64,000 bases of DNA from Planctomycetaceae bacterium. GTDB taxonomy: Bacteria > Planctomycetota > Phycisphaerae > Tepidisphaerales > Tepidisphaeraceae. The DNA lies in assembly GCA_027487775.1 (NCBI GenBank), contig JAIYCY010000021.1:310001-374000 (forward strand), written 5' to 3'. The position numbers and the translations under genes were made by a program. Numbering within the stretch: the first letter of the stretch is position 1; each line of letters opens with the position of its first letter. Below, piece after piece: positions 50,354-59,319 of this stretch. The notes under the pieces were generated by a model that ran no database searches, was not told the DNA's origin, and saw only the letters and a list, made by a program, of their open reading frames with translations.

Positions 50354-52330
50354 TTAACGGCCTGCGTGTGTGCCGCGACCGCGTTCGATGTGCACGGCGA
50401 TCAGCGCGACGTCCGCGGGTGTGATGCCGCTGATACGGAGTGCTTGTCCGAGTGATCGCGGGGTGAATTGGGTGAGCTTGGTTTTGGCTTCGGCGCGGAG
50501 GCCTGTGACGGAGTGATACTGCATCCAGTCTGGAATCCGCTTGGTTTCGAGTCTTCGGAGTTCTTCGACCTGTCGATCTTGTCGCTCGATGTAGCCGGCG
50601 TATTTGACGCGAATTTCGGCCAGGCGACCGAGATCGCACAAGGCCGGTGTGCTGATGGATGGATCGTTGAGTTCCGGGCACCGCATGCTCAGTCGATCCC
50701 AATCGTGATCAGTTCGTTTGAGCCAGTCGCGCAGTGTCTGACCTTCAAGGCGTATCGCATCGAGCTTGGCGAGTAGCGCTGCGAGCATGGTTTGTCTTGT
50801 GGCAAATCCGCGTGAGCGAGCTTCGTCGATGAGGCCGACTTTTTGGGCGATTGGGGTGAGTCGTTCGTCGGCGTTGTCGGCGCGGAGCATGAGTCGATGC
50901 TCGGCACGACTGGTGAACATGCGATAGGGTTCGGTGGGAGGCTTGGTGACCAGGTCATCGATGAGCACACCGATGTAGGCCTGATCGCGAGCCAGGACAA
51001 AGTCGCACGCACCGCGCTCGGCGAACTGTGCGGCGTTGATGCCGGCGATGAGTCCTTGCGCGCCGGCTTCTTCGTAGCCGCTGGTTCCGTTGATTTGTCC
51101 AGCGAGGAAGAGGCCTGGGATGCGTTTGGTTTGGAGTGTGGAATCGATTTGATCGGGCCAGACCATGTCGTATTCGACGGCGTATCCGTGCTTGAGGAAG
51201 ACGGCGTGTTCGAGGCCTGGGATCATGCGGACGAAGGCTTCTTGAATGTCGGCGGGTAGAGAGGTGCTGATGCCGTTGACGTAGATGGATTCACCGGGGC
51301 CGGTGTTGGATGGGTCGAGTGTTTCGGGTTCGAGGAAGAGTTGGTGTGCGGGTTTGTCGGCGAAGCGGTGGACTTTGTCTTCGATGGAGGGGCAATAGCG
51401 TGGGCCTGTGCCTTCGATTTGTCCGGTGAACATGGGCGCGCGGTGGAGGTTTGCGCGGATGAGTTCATGGATTTGGTGTGATGTTTGTCCGAGATGGCAT
51501 TCGATTTGTTGGAGTTGGGGCGTAAAGGTTTGGCCGGTTTCGAGGAGTTGATATTCGTGGAGGAAGGAGAAGGGTGAGGGAGTTGTATCGCCGGGCTGGG
51601 GTTCGAAGCGGGAGAAGTCGATCGAGGAGCGTAGCAGTCGCGGCGGGGTGCCGGTTTTGAGTCGTCCGAGGTTCAGGCCGAGCTGGCGGAGTGCGTCGCT
51701 GATGGAGTAAGCGGCCCCTTCACCGACGCGTCCGCCGATGGTTTTGGCTTCGCCGGTGTGCATGAGTCCGCGCATGAAGGTGCCGGTGGTGAGGACGACG
51801 CTGCGGGATTCAAGCGAGCGAACATGTCCGTCGAGGGTGGAGCGAAGCTGGAGTGTGAAGCGAAGCTGGCGCGTGAAGCGAAGCTGGTGTGTGAAGCGAT
51901 CGGACGAGTCAGATGAGGGGTTCGGGCTTGCGGAGGGAGGCGTGAGTCCTGCGACTTCGGCTGCGAGGATGGTGATGCGTGGATCGGTCTTGAGTAGTCT
52001 TTGAATTTCGCTTGCGTACTGCAGTTTGTCGGCCTGGGCGCGTGGTCCCCAGACGGCGGGTCCTTTGCTGCGATTGAGCATGCGGAATTGGATTCCGGTG
52101 GCGTCGATCGCGCGTCCCATGAGTCCGCCGAGCGCGTCGATTTCGCGGACCATTTGGCCTTTGGCTTGTCCTCCGATGGCGGGGTTGCAGCTCATCGCGC
52201 CGATTTTGGTGGGATCGAGCGTAACGAGAGCGACGCTTTGCCCGAGACGTGCCGCCGCCCAAGCGGCCTCGACACCGGCATGTCCTCCGCCGATGACGAT
52301 GACATCGAAGCGAGTTTGTTCGTGGTCCAT
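50354..52330 (-). CDS. mnmG: tRNA uridine-5-carboxymethylaminomethyl modification enzyme MnmG (GidA)
   Basis: A 658-residue FAD protein that, with MnmE, modifies U34 of several tRNAs. 'FDVIVIGGGHAGVEAAWAAA' binds FAD; 'AMSCNPAIGGQAKGQMVREI' (first GidA signature), 'VVLTTGTFMRGLMHTGEAKT' and 'FLAGQINGTSGYEEAGAQGL' (second signature) are conserved, and 'FTSRAEHRLMLRADNADERL' completes it. An insertion between the FAD fold and 'SVVLTTGT' (encoded near 51835-51930) contains a 6-residue RFT.QL repeat made by 18-bp tandem repeats. I choose ATG 52330 because E. coli MnmG also has 7 residues before FDV. mnmE is not adjacent. Confidence 0.93.
   Translation of the reverse strand: MDHEQTRFDVIVIGGGHAGVEAAWAAARLGQSVALVTLDPTKIGAMSCNPAIGGQAKGQMVREIDALGGLMGRAIDATGIQFRMLNRSKGPAVWGPRAQADKLQYASEIQRLLKTDPRITILAAEVAGLTPPSASPNPSSDSSDRFTHQLRFTRQLRFTLQLRSTLDGHVRSLESRSVVLTTGTFMRGLMHTGEAKTIGGRVGEGAAYSISDALRQLGLNLGRLKTGTPPRLLRSSIDFSRFEPQPGDTTPSPFSFLHEYQLLETGQTFTPQLQQIECHLGQTSHQIHELIRANLHRAPMFTGQIEGTGPRYCPSIEDKVHRFADKPAHQLFLEPETLDPSNTGPGESIYVNGISTSLPADIQEAFVRMIPGLEHAVFLKHGYAVEYDMVWPDQIDSTLQTKRIPGLFLAGQINGTSGYEEAGAQGLIAGINAAQFAERGACDFVLARDQAYIGVLIDDLVTKPPTEPYRMFTSRAEHRLMLRADNADERLTPIAQKVGLIDEARSRGFATRQTMLAALLAKLDAIRLEGQTLRDWLKRTDHDWDRLSMRCPELNDPSISTPALCDLGRLAEIRVKYAGYIERQDRQVEELRRLETKRIPDWMQYHSVTGLRAEAKTKLTQFTPRSLGQALRISGITPADVALIAVHIERGRGTHAGR
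51838..51905. repeat. 18-bp tandem repeats inside mnmG
   Basis: Three to four copies of gtgaagcgaagctggygy, the first degenerate. Because 18 is a multiple of three they keep the frame and give RFTHQL-RFTRQL-RFTLQL-RSTL in MnmG. Confidence 0.9.
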
Positions 52331-52453
52331 TCGTCCCATGATCAGGTCCAGTTTCAGACATCGGTCATAGCAGAGGTCGATCGCGCTAGACGCCGGCATC
52401 GAAGGTCATTGATCTGGAGGCTCGACTCGATGGGCTTGATGAGCCATTGGAGA

Positions 52454-53527
52454 TCAGCGCTTGGACAATAGTGCTTCGGTTTCATCCCAGCCGATGCAGG
52501 CGTCGGTGATGCTGATGCCGCGTTTCAGGAGTGACTTGTCGTTGGTGAGTTCTTGTCGACCTGGAAGGAGGTTTGATTCGATCATCACGCCGACGATGGG
52601 GCTGGCGGGTTCTTTTCGTTGTTCGATGACGCTGTTCCAGACGGCGATCTGGTTTTCGTGTTTTTTGGCGCTGTTGGCATGTGAGCAGTCGATCATGAGT
52701 CGTCGCGGGAGTTTTGCGCGCTCGAGCATCGCGGCGGCTTCAGCGACGGTAGAGGGATCGAAGTTGGTTTTGCCTCCGCCACCGCGCAGGATGACATGTC
52801 CGTCGGGGTTTCCCATTGTTTTGACGAGGGCGACGCATCCGTCATCGTCGATACCGAGGAACGCGTGCGGGTGTAGCGCGCTGGCGAGGGCATCGACGGC
52901 CACCTGGAGGTTACCGTCGGTCGAATTCTTAAAGCCGACCGGCATGGACAATCCGCTGGCCATCTGGCGATGCGTTTGGCTCTCGGTGGTTCTAGCCCCG
53001 ATCGCCGCCCAGGCTAGGAAGTCGTCGAGGTATTGCGGAACGACGGGATCGAGCAATTCAGTGGCGGTGGGCAGACCGAGCTCGCAGACATCCCGCAAGA
53101 GTTGGCGCCCGAGTCGCAGGCCCGTTTCGATGTCGAAACTTCCGTCGAGATGGGGATCGTTGATGAGACCCTTCCAGCCGACGGTGGTGCGAGGTTTTTC
53201 GAAATAGACGCGCATCACGACGAGATAACGATCCGACACACGCGCGGCCAATCGGCTCAGACGCTCGGCGTATTCCCGCGCGGCGTCGGGGTCGTGGACC
53301 GAGCAGGGTCCGACGACGACCAGCATGCGTGGGTCATGTCCGCGAAGAATCTGTTGGATTTCGTGTCGCCCGCGTGTGACCGTCGTGTGGGCGGTCGGCG
53401 TCATGGGGATGTCGCTGGTGAGTTGAGCGGGGCTGACGATGGCGCGGAGGCTTTGGATGCGGAGGTTCTGCGTCGGCGCTAGACCAGCGGACTTGGGCTC
53501 AACCGAATCCCAGAGAGAAGAGGGCAT
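52454..53527 (-). CDS. aroG: 3-Deoxy-7-phosphoheptulonate synthase (AroG-type)
   Basis: A 357-residue class I alpha DAHP synthase, which joins phosphoenolpyruvate and erythrose 4-phosphate in the first step of aromatic amino-acid synthesis. '[20 protein letters not shown]', '[20 protein letters not shown]', '[20 protein letters not shown]', '[13 protein letters not shown]' and '[17 protein letters not shown]' are the family blocks, and the N-terminal extension matches the feedback-regulated AroF/G/H type. It follows infC in the same direction after a tandem-repeat spacer. No leader peptide was found upstream. Confidence 0.95.
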   Translation of the reverse strand: MPSSLWDSVEPKSAGLAPTQNLRIQSLRAIVSPAQLTSDIPMTPTAHTTVTRGRHEIQQILRGHDPRMLVVVGPCSVHDPDAAREYAERLSRLAARVSDRYLVVMRVYFEKPRTTVGWKGLINDPHLDGSFDIETGLRLGRQLLRDVCELGLPTATELLDPVVPQYLDDFLAWAAIGARTTESQTHRQMASGLSMPVGFKNSTDGNLQVAVDALASALHPHAFLGIDDDGCVALVKTMGNPDGHVILRGGGGKTNFDPSTVAEAAAMLERAKLPRRLMIDCSHANSAKKHENQIAVWNSVIEQRKEPASPIVGVMIESNLLPGRQELTNDKSLLKRGISITDACIGWDETEALLSKR

Positions 53528-53530
53528 CAG

Positions 53531-53578
53531 GGTTAGGAGTTAGGCGGGATAGGGGTTAGGCAGGATAGGGGTTGGGCA
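53531..53578. repeat. Tandem repeats (ggcgggataggggttagg type)
   Basis: About three imperfect 18-bp units of g(g/t)taggcrggataggg between the stop codon of infC and the start of aroG on the minus strand. Confidence 0.7.
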
Positions 53579-53583
53579 GTGTG

Positions 53584-54276
53584 TCAGTTTTTGGGGCCTT
53601 GGGGTGCGGCGGTGGGTGCAGATCCCGCTGCGCCGGCGGATGCTGTGCGTGGTGCGGGGATGTTGAGCCGATCGCCGGGCCGGTTGGCGAATCGGGGTGC
53701 CGGGCCTGCAGTTTGTGTTGGGATGACGATTTCCCCTTCGGCGTTTTTGAACTTATTGGGGTCTTTGTGGTCTGGCATGAGAACCATGTTGATTCGCTTG
53801 CCCATCAGCTTGGCGTCTTGTTCGATCTTGGAGACGAAGAAGAGTTGTTCTTTGATTCGTTTGAAGATGTCATAGCCCAGTTCAGAGTGAGCGATTTCGC
53901 GGCCTCTGAATTGCAAAGTGAACTGGACTTTGTTGCCTTCGGAGAGGAATTGCTTGGCGTGGTTGACCTTGATCTGCAGGTCATGCTCGCCGATCTTGAC
54001 GGTTTTGAATTTGACTTCTTTGAGTTGTCCGCCTCGTGAGTGAGCGCGGGCCTTGTCTTCTTTTTTGGCCTGCTGGTACTTCCACTTGCCGAAGTCGAGG
54101 ATTTTGCAGACCGGCGGTCGCGCGGTGGGAGCGACCTCGACGAGGTCGAGGCCTGCGTCTTGGGCGCGTTTGAGCGCTTCGTTGGTCGGGACGATCCCGA
54201 TCATTTCGTCGTTTTGATCGATCAACCGGATCGGCGAGATGCGGATCTGATGGTTGTGGCGGAAGTTCGTAGCGAT
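53584..54276 (-). CDS. infC: Translation initiation factor IF-3 (probable ATC start)
   Basis: A 230-residue IF-3. N-domain: 'FRHNHQIRISPIRLIDQNDE' and 'GIVPTNEALKRAQDAGLDLV'; linker 'KKEDKARAHSRGGQLKEVKF'; C-domain 'KVNHAKQFLSEGNKVQFTLQ' and 'FRGREIAHSELG'. A ~40-residue Pro/Ala-rich tail is extra. No ATG or GTG lies where IF-3 should begin. Instead an ATC codon at 54276-54274 directly before Ala-Thr-Asn-Phe has AGGAG 8 nt upstream. Non-canonical start codons are the rule for infC because IF-3 represses its own initiation at them. Usually rpmI-rplT follow; here aroG does. Confidence 0.9.
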   Translation of the reverse strand: MATNFRHNHQIRISPIRLIDQNDEMIGIVPTNEALKRAQDAGLDLVEVAPTARPPVCKILDFGKWKYQQAKKEDKARAHSRGGQLKEVKFKTVKIGEHDLQIKVNHAKQFLSEGNKVQFTLQFRGREIAHSELGYDIFKRIKEQLFFVSKIEQDAKLMGKRINMVLMPDHKDPNKFKNAEGEIVIPTQTAGPAPRFANRPGDRLNIPAPRTASAGAAGSAPTAAPQGPKN

Positions 54277-54410
54277 GGCTGACACTCCTGAAAGGGACTC
54301 GTTGGTCAGGTCTGTACCGCTATCACTCTGATCCGACGGATCCCCGTGTGCATTGGGCTCCATCTTGATTGAGATGGGGCGACACACAGGTGAGTGTGCG
54401 GGGAGGACCC

Positions 54411-54480
54411 GCCTGCAACTTCCGGCCCGGCCGCGGGTGTGATCCGACGGGAACACCCACCCGGCCCGCCGAAAGCAGGC
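54411..54480 (-). promoter_or_regulatory. Long hairpin in the infC leader region
   Basis: About 70 nt able to fold on itself: outer gcctgc/gcaggc (54411-54416, 54475-54480), middle GC-rich ggcccgg/ccggcc segments, inner gggtgt/acaccc (54435-54440, 54453-54458) with a 12-nt loop. It lies 135-205 nt upstream of the infC start, so it may be in the leader. Could be a regulatory structure or a terminator of the upstream gene. Confidence 0.45.
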
Positions 54481-54544
54481 GTGACCGCCTTCAATGTACG
54501 CCCCCAACCGACCCTTTGGCAAGCACAATCACTCAATTCCTATC

Positions 54545-54606
54545 GCCATTGCCACTTGCCACTGCCACTTGCCACTGCCACTCGCCACTGCGACTCGCCA
54601 ATGCCC
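54545..54606. repeat. 13-bp tandem repeats (gccacttgccact)
   Basis: About four and a half imperfect copies of gccacttgccact, with t/c and a/g changes, upstream of infC on the minus strand. Confidence 0.85.
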
Positions 54607-54745
54607 CGCCGACCCGGTCATCCGTACAAAGCCCAATTCTGCCCGGATGTCCGCCTGTAAGGTGTTGCTGGCAGGGGGGGCCGTGTTGTAGGTCGAAAGT
54701 GCTTCAACCGGGGTTTCTGGAGGTCGCTGGAAGCTTGGGTTTAAA

Positions 54746-54810
54746 GCGCCAGTTCAGAGCGCCAGTTCAGAGCGCCAGTTCAGAGTGCCAGTTCAGAGCG
54801 ACAGTTCAGA
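54746..54810. repeat. Five 13-bp tandem repeats (gcgccagttcaga)
   Basis: Units at 54746, 54759, 54772, 54785 and 54798; the last two vary by one base each. The array runs across the stop codon of the ferredoxin-NADP reductase gene and supplies its last few codons (Ser-Glu-Leu). Confidence 0.92.
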
Positions 54811-55797
54811 GCTGTGGCCGGGGAACAGTTTAGCGGTCGGGTCGATCAGAGTTTTGCCGACGTTGACCGCGAGTGCGGCTTCGCCGAAGCCGCTGGCGAT
54901 CAGCTTGAGTTTGCCGGGGTAGGTGCAGACATCTCCGGCTGCGAAGATGCGTGGTCGGCTGGTTTGCATCAATTGGTCGACGGAGATCTGATTTTTTTCC
55001 AGTGACAGGCCCCATTCTTTGATCGGGCCGAGGTTCGAGACGAATCCGAAGTTGCTGATGATAGCGTCGACTTCGATGGTTGTTTCGGCTTGGGTGCGAT
55101 TATCAAAGACGACTGCCCGTCGGACGCGGTCGTCGCCTTCGATGGCTTTGATTTCGTGGAACAGCATGACGCGAGTCGAGGTTTGCATCATTTTTTCGAC
55201 GCTGTCTTCGTGAGCGCGGAATTTGTCGCGGCGATGGATGAGGGTTTGCTCGGAGGTGACGTCGGCGAGCATGTTGGCCCAATCGACGGCGGAATCGCCT
55301 CCGCCGAGGATGAGGACGCGTTTGCCGGCGAAGTCATCGATGCGTTTGACGAAGTAGGAGAGTCCGCGTCCGAGCCATCGGTCAGCGCCATCGATGGGTA
55401 CGGGCCTGGGCGTAAAGGACCCGACGCCCGCGGCGATGAGGATGATTCGCGCTTTGTGTTCGCCTCGTGATGTTTTGAGTGTGAAGATGTGATCTGTGGG
55501 ATCGGTATCGAGAGCGACGACTTGTTCGCCGAGGCAGGGTTGAGCGCCGAATTGGAGTCCTTGTTCGACGAGTCTGGCGACGAGGTCTTTGGCGATGACG
55601 CGTGGGAAGCCGGCGACGTCGAAGATGTATTTTTCGGGGTAGAGCGCGATGAGTTGTCCGCCGAGTTCTTCGAGTGAATCGACGATTTTGACAGACATTT
55701 GTCGGAGTCCGGCGTAGAAGGCGCCGTAGAGACCGACGGGGCCTCCACCGACAATGAGAAGGTCAACGACGTCAGAGGTTCGGGTGGCAGTCTGCAT
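54793..55797 (-). CDS. Ferredoxin/flavodoxin-NADP(+) reductase, thioredoxin-reductase type
   Basis: A 334-residue flavoprotein transferring electrons between NADPH and ferredoxin. FAD fold 'DLLIVGGGPVGLYGAFYAGL', 'EELGGQLIALYPEKYIFDVA' (the block that separates this FNR type from thioredoxin reductase, with no CxxC), NADP fold 'KRVLILGGGDSAVDWANML', and 'RPRIFAAGDVCTYPGKLKLI' for the second FAD site. ATG 55797 is chosen; a TTG at 55836 would add 13 residues. The C-terminal Ser-Glu-Leu-Ser-Leu arises from a tandem repeat that runs through the stop codon. Confidence 0.92.
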   Translation of the reverse strand: MQTATRTSDVVDLLIVGGGPVGLYGAFYAGLRQMSVKIVDSLEELGGQLIALYPEKYIFDVAGFPRVIAKDLVARLVEQGLQFGAQPCLGEQVVALDTDPTDHIFTLKTSRGEHKARIILIAAGVGSFTPRPVPIDGADRWLGRGLSYFVKRIDDFAGKRVLILGGGDSAVDWANMLADVTSEQTLIHRRDKFRAHEDSVEKMMQTSTRVMLFHEIKAIEGDDRVRRAVVFDNRTQAETTIEVDAIISNFGFVSNLGPIKEWGLSLEKNQISVDQLMQTSRPRIFAAGDVCTYPGKLKLIASGFGEAALAVNVGKTLIDPTAKLFPGHSSELSL

Positions 55798-55913
55798 GGG
55801 TGGCGGAATGGTAGGGAGATCGTGGGTTTGGGGCAATGGAACCGGGCTTTCGACGGTACGTTCGACGGGTGCGTTGGAGTGGGGTGTAAGGAAGTGGGGG
55901 ATTTATGAAAAGA

Positions 55914-55944
55914 GAGCAGCACCGGTGTTTGGCCGGTGCTGCTC
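55914..55944 (-). terminator. Terminator of the Amt gene
   Basis: Perfect 12-bp stem gagcagcaccgg/ccggtgctgctc with a 7-nt loop; on the minus strand followed by tcttttcat. Confidence 0.88.
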
Positions 55945-55990
55945 GGAGTGGGTAAGAGTTGTTGTGGTGGATTGGTGACAGGGTATCGGA

Positions 55991-57487
55991 TCAGGCGGAT
56001 GTCGAACCGCGGATGTGATAGGCCTCCTGGCCGTGTTCGCCGATGTCGAGGCCTTCGAGTTCCTCGGCTTCGCTGACACGGATTCCGCCGACGACTTTGA
56101 GGATTCCGAAGATGGTCAGCGAGATGAGGAAGGATGTGAAACAGACCGCCAGCACGCCGATGAATTGGGTGACGAGCCCGGGGTTTTGGCCTTCGCTTCC
56201 GTAGAGGCCCTTGAGGACTTCGCTGTCTCCGAAGATGCCGACGGCGAGGGTTCCGAAGACGCCGCACACGCCGTGGACGCTGATGGCACCGACCGGATCG
56301 TCGACTTTGATTTTGTCGAAGATGACGACGCTGAAGGTGCAGAGCACGCCCGCGATGACGCCGACGATGATCGAGCTGCCGGGGCTGATGACGTCCGCGC
56401 CGGCGGTGATACCGACGAGTCCTGCGAGGATGCCGTTGAGAGCGAAGCTGAGGTCGGGCTTACCGAACATGACCCAGCTGGTGATGAGTCCCGCCATACC
56501 ACCGGCGCACCCTGCGAGGGTTGTGGTGACGAAGACCTTGCTGACGCCTACTTCGTCGGCGCTGAGAACGGATCCGCCGTTAAAGCCGAACCAGCCGAAG
56601 AAGAGGATGAAGACGCCGATGGTAGCGAGGGGAAGGCTGTGGGGCGGGATGGGTCGGACGGTGCCGTCGGCGGCGTATTTGCCGATGCGTGGTCCTAGGA
56701 GTAGTACGCCCGCGAGTGCAGCGAAACCACCGACGCCGTGCACGAGGGTAGAACCTGCGAAGTCATGGAAGCCCATGTCTTGGAGCCAGCCACCGCCCCA
56801 CTTCCAGCTACCGGTGAATGGGTAGGCGAGTGTGACGAAGACGATGGAGAAGATCAGGAAGGGCATGAGTTTGATGCGTTCCGCGACGGCACCGGAGACG
56901 ATGGTGGCGGCGGTCGCAGCGAACATGGCCTGGAAGATGAAGTCGGTGTAGGCGGTGTAGCTGCCGTTGTAATAGGTGGGCAGGAGTCCCGCTTCATCGA
57001 CCGCGAGGGGTTTTCCGATGGCGAAGATTTCGGGGATGAGCCAGCCGTCACCGGGGTACATGGAGGCGAAGCCCCATGCGAAGTAGCTAAGGACGCCGAT
57101 GCAGACGATGGCGACGTTTTTGGTGAGGATGTTGACGGTGTTTTTGGCTCGGCACATGCCGCTTTCGACGGTAGCGAAGCCGAGGTGCATGGTGAAGACG
57201 AGAGCGGCGGCGATGAGGATCCAGATATTGTTGGCTCGGTACTGACCGGCGGTGACACCGGCGGCAACGAGGGGATCTTCTGCGGGCGCGGCTTCGGCGG
57301 TCGCTTCTGCGGCGGCTTCGACAGCCCCTTCGGCGGCGGTCGTCGCGGCATTAGCGGCGGCTTCCACTGCAGGTGCGGCGTCTTGGGCGAGCAGCGTCGA
57401 GGGGGCAGCCAAGGCGAGGGTCAATCCCATCACCAACGCGATCAACCAGGATTTTTGTCCTAGTCCTTTCATCATTCGACTCAGCAT
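55991..57487 (-). CDS. amt: Ammonium transporter (Amt family)
   Basis: A 498-residue inner-membrane channel. It has a cleavable-looking signal peptide ('LIALVMGLTLALAAPSTLLA') and then an Ala/Glu-rich segment (residues ~35-72) before the eleven transmembrane helices, beginning 'NNIWILIAAALVFTMHLGFA'. 'DFAGSTLVHGVGGFAALAGV' carries the first pore His and 'GAISVHGVCGVFGTLAVGIF' the second; 'FFGWFGFNGGSVL' is also conserved. It moves ammonium into the cell. No glnK is adjacent. The long Ala/Glu linker is unusual for Amt. Confidence 0.96.
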   Translation of the reverse strand: MLSRMMKGLGQKSWLIALVMGLTLALAAPSTLLAQDAAPAVEAAANAATTAAEGAVEAAAEATAEAAPAEDPLVAAGVTAGQYRANNIWILIAAALVFTMHLGFATVESGMCRAKNTVNILTKNVAIVCIGVLSYFAWGFASMYPGDGWLIPEIFAIGKPLAVDEAGLLPTYYNGSYTAYTDFIFQAMFAATAATIVSGAVAERIKLMPFLIFSIVFVTLAYPFTGSWKWGGGWLQDMGFHDFAGSTLVHGVGGFAALAGVLLLGPRIGKYAADGTVRPIPPHSLPLATIGVFILFFGWFGFNGGSVLSADEVGVSKVFVTTTLAGCAGGMAGLITSWVMFGKPDLSFALNGILAGLVGITAGADVISPGSSIIVGVIAGVLCTFSVVIFDKIKVDDPVGAISVHGVCGVFGTLAVGIFGDSEVLKGLYGSEGQNPGLVTQFIGVLAVCFTSFLISLTIFGILKVVGGIRVSEAEELEGLDIGEHGQEAYHIRGSTSA

Positions 57488-57901
57488 GGAGGTCTCATTC
57501 TGCCGGAACGCGGCCGGCGATTTGATTCATCCGACGCCCACCTTCCCACACGCGTGGTCGACGTCGGTACTGTTCCTCTCTCGTAGCGCGCACGACCGCG
57601 TCACGACACGGAGACAACTTCCGCTTCGGAGACGTAAACAAACCAAGTGCCAACAATCCCGCCTCTCCCAATACCGGGACAACGCTTCACGCTCTACGCG
57701 ATCTCTGATCTAGTCCCGCCCAAGCCCCCATGTAGTTATAGAATCACCAGCCGCCCAAAAAACGCGCGGCCGGTGGTTTGCTTTCGAAACGTGCCCACTT
57801 CATGCGCGTTCCCGCTTGGCGTCTCTGTTGGCCCGATAACTTGCAAAGTGTCGCCGGTTTGACACTTCGTGTAGCCTGTGGTCCCTCGATAGGAGTTAGG
57901 T
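57488..57901. other. Divergent spacer between amt and the MATE gene
   Basis: No gene seen. It contains an imperfect hairpin (caccagccgc with gcggccggtg, 57747-57775) and the inverted repeat at 57846-57867. Promoters for both flanking genes must be here. Confidence 0.55.
57846..57867 (+). promoter_or_regulatory. Inverted repeat AAGTGTC-N8-GACACTT upstream of the MATE gene
   Basis: Perfect 7-bp arms 35 bp before the GTG start, overlapping a TTGACA hexamer (57859-57864). Candidate operator of a dimeric repressor controlling the exporter. Confidence 0.4.
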
Positions 57902-59302
57902 GTGTCGGGAGGATTAGCCAAGGCAAGCGAAAATCTCTGGAAGCGCGTTTTGCTGCTGGCGTTGCCTGTTGCGATCGAACAGTTGCTCCACTCTGTGGTC
58001 GGCTTTACGGATTCGTATCTTGCGAACAACTTGATCGTGCTGTCCGGACTGGAGGGGCAAGCCCTTACCGACGCCCGCATCGCCAACCAGAACGCCGCCG
58101 CCGCGGTGGGTAGTGTGGCTTACATTCTCTGGTTCATCGGTTTGCTGTCGGGGACGGTCGGAACTGGGGCGACCGCGTTGATTGCCCGAGCGATCGGCGC
58201 GAAACACAAGAGCCTCGCCAACAGCGTTGCGGGTCAGGCGGTGATCGCCGCCGTGGGTGTGGGGGTGGTTTTTTCGATCATCGCTTGGTTTCTCGCGCCG
58301 TTGATAGCGCCATGGGTGAGGCTTCCGGTGGAGGCGCAGGGTCTGTTCGTCGAGTATCTTAGGATTGTTGCGCCCGCGATGCCGTTTGCGATCCTGATGT
58401 TTGCCTGCGGGGCGTGTTTGCGTGGGGCGGGCGAGATGATTCTGCCGGCGATGGCGTTCGTGGTTGTGGATCTTGTGAATGCGGTGATGAGCTTTGCGCT
58501 GGTTCGGGGCTGGGGATTTATGCCGGAGACCGGGTTTGCCGGTATTGCGCAGGGAACAGCGATCGCGTATGCCGTGGGTGGTGTTTTGTTGCTTGCGGTG
58601 ATGTTGAGTGGTCGGGGGAAATTGACGCTCTACGTGCATCGGCTTCGTCCGAATCTGCTGACGATGAAGCGTATGTTGCGTATAGGCGTGCCTGCTGGGA
58701 TGGAGCAGACGTTGCAATGGTTCGCGCAGTTTGCGGTTGTGGGTTTGGTGAATACGTTGGGAGCGGCGTCGGGGGCTGCGCACTTCAATGCGATTCGGTT
58801 GGAGGCATTCAGTTACCTTGTGGGGATGGGATTTGCGGTCGCGAGTGCGACGCTGGTGGGTCAGAGTTTGGGGATGGGCAGTCCCGAGCGTGCCCGGAGT
58901 TGTGCCTGGCGTGCCTACGCGTTGGGCGGGGGATTTATGACGGTGATGGGGATTTTGTTTGTGGTGTTGGGTCAGGAGATAGCGGGTCTGGTGACGCGCG
59001 ACCCGGAGGTTCTGCAAGCGACCGCCGACTGTTTGTTTGCGGCGGGTTTTGCGCAGGTCGGATTTGCGGCGTCGTTGGTGTTTGGGTTTTCGTTGCGTGG
59101 TGCGGGTGACACGTTTCGGGTGATGCTGACGAATCTGTTCAGCATCGTGATTGTTCGGCTGGGCGGGGTGTTTCTGGTGGTGAATGTGCTGGGCTACGGC
59201 CTGCAGGCAGTCTGGGTGGTGCTGAGTGTTGAGTTGACGTTGCGAGGTGTGCTGATGTTGATTCGGTTTGAGCGAGGTCGATGGAAGAAGCTGAAGGTGT
59301 GA
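57902..59302 (+). CDS. MATE family efflux transporter
   Basis: A 466-residue membrane protein with twelve hydrophobic helices in two halves. 'LALPVAIEQLLHSVVGFTDS' opens the first half and 'RIGVPAGMEQTLQWFAQFAV' the second, the paired pattern of MATE exporters of the NorM/DinF group. 'GTGATALIARAIGAKHK' and 'MFACGACLRGAGEMILPAMA' are also typical. It would expel cationic drugs or metabolites using Na+ or H+. Start is GTG 57902 with AGGAG 6 nt upstream. Substrate unknown. Confidence 0.93.
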   Translation: MSGGLAKASENLWKRVLLLALPVAIEQLLHSVVGFTDSYLANNLIVLSGLEGQALTDARIANQNAAAAVGSVAYILWFIGLLSGTVGTGATALIARAIGAKHKSLANSVAGQAVIAAVGVGVVFSIIAWFLAPLIAPWVRLPVEAQGLFVEYLRIVAPAMPFAILMFACGACLRGAGEMILPAMAFVVVDLVNAVMSFALVRGWGFMPETGFAGIAQGTAIAYAVGGVLLLAVMLSGRGKLTLYVHRLRPNLLTMKRMLRIGVPAGMEQTLQWFAQFAVVGLVNTLGAASGAAHFNAIRLEAFSYLVGMGFAVASATLVGQSLGMGSPERARSCAWRAYALGGGFMTVMGILFVVLGQEIAGLVTRDPEVLQATADCLFAAGFAQVGFAASLVFGFSLRGAGDTFRVMLTNLFSIVIVRLGGVFLVVNVLGYGLQAVWVVLSVELTLRGVLMLIRFERGRWKKLKV

Positions 59303-59319
59303 TACGTTTGCGGAATCGT

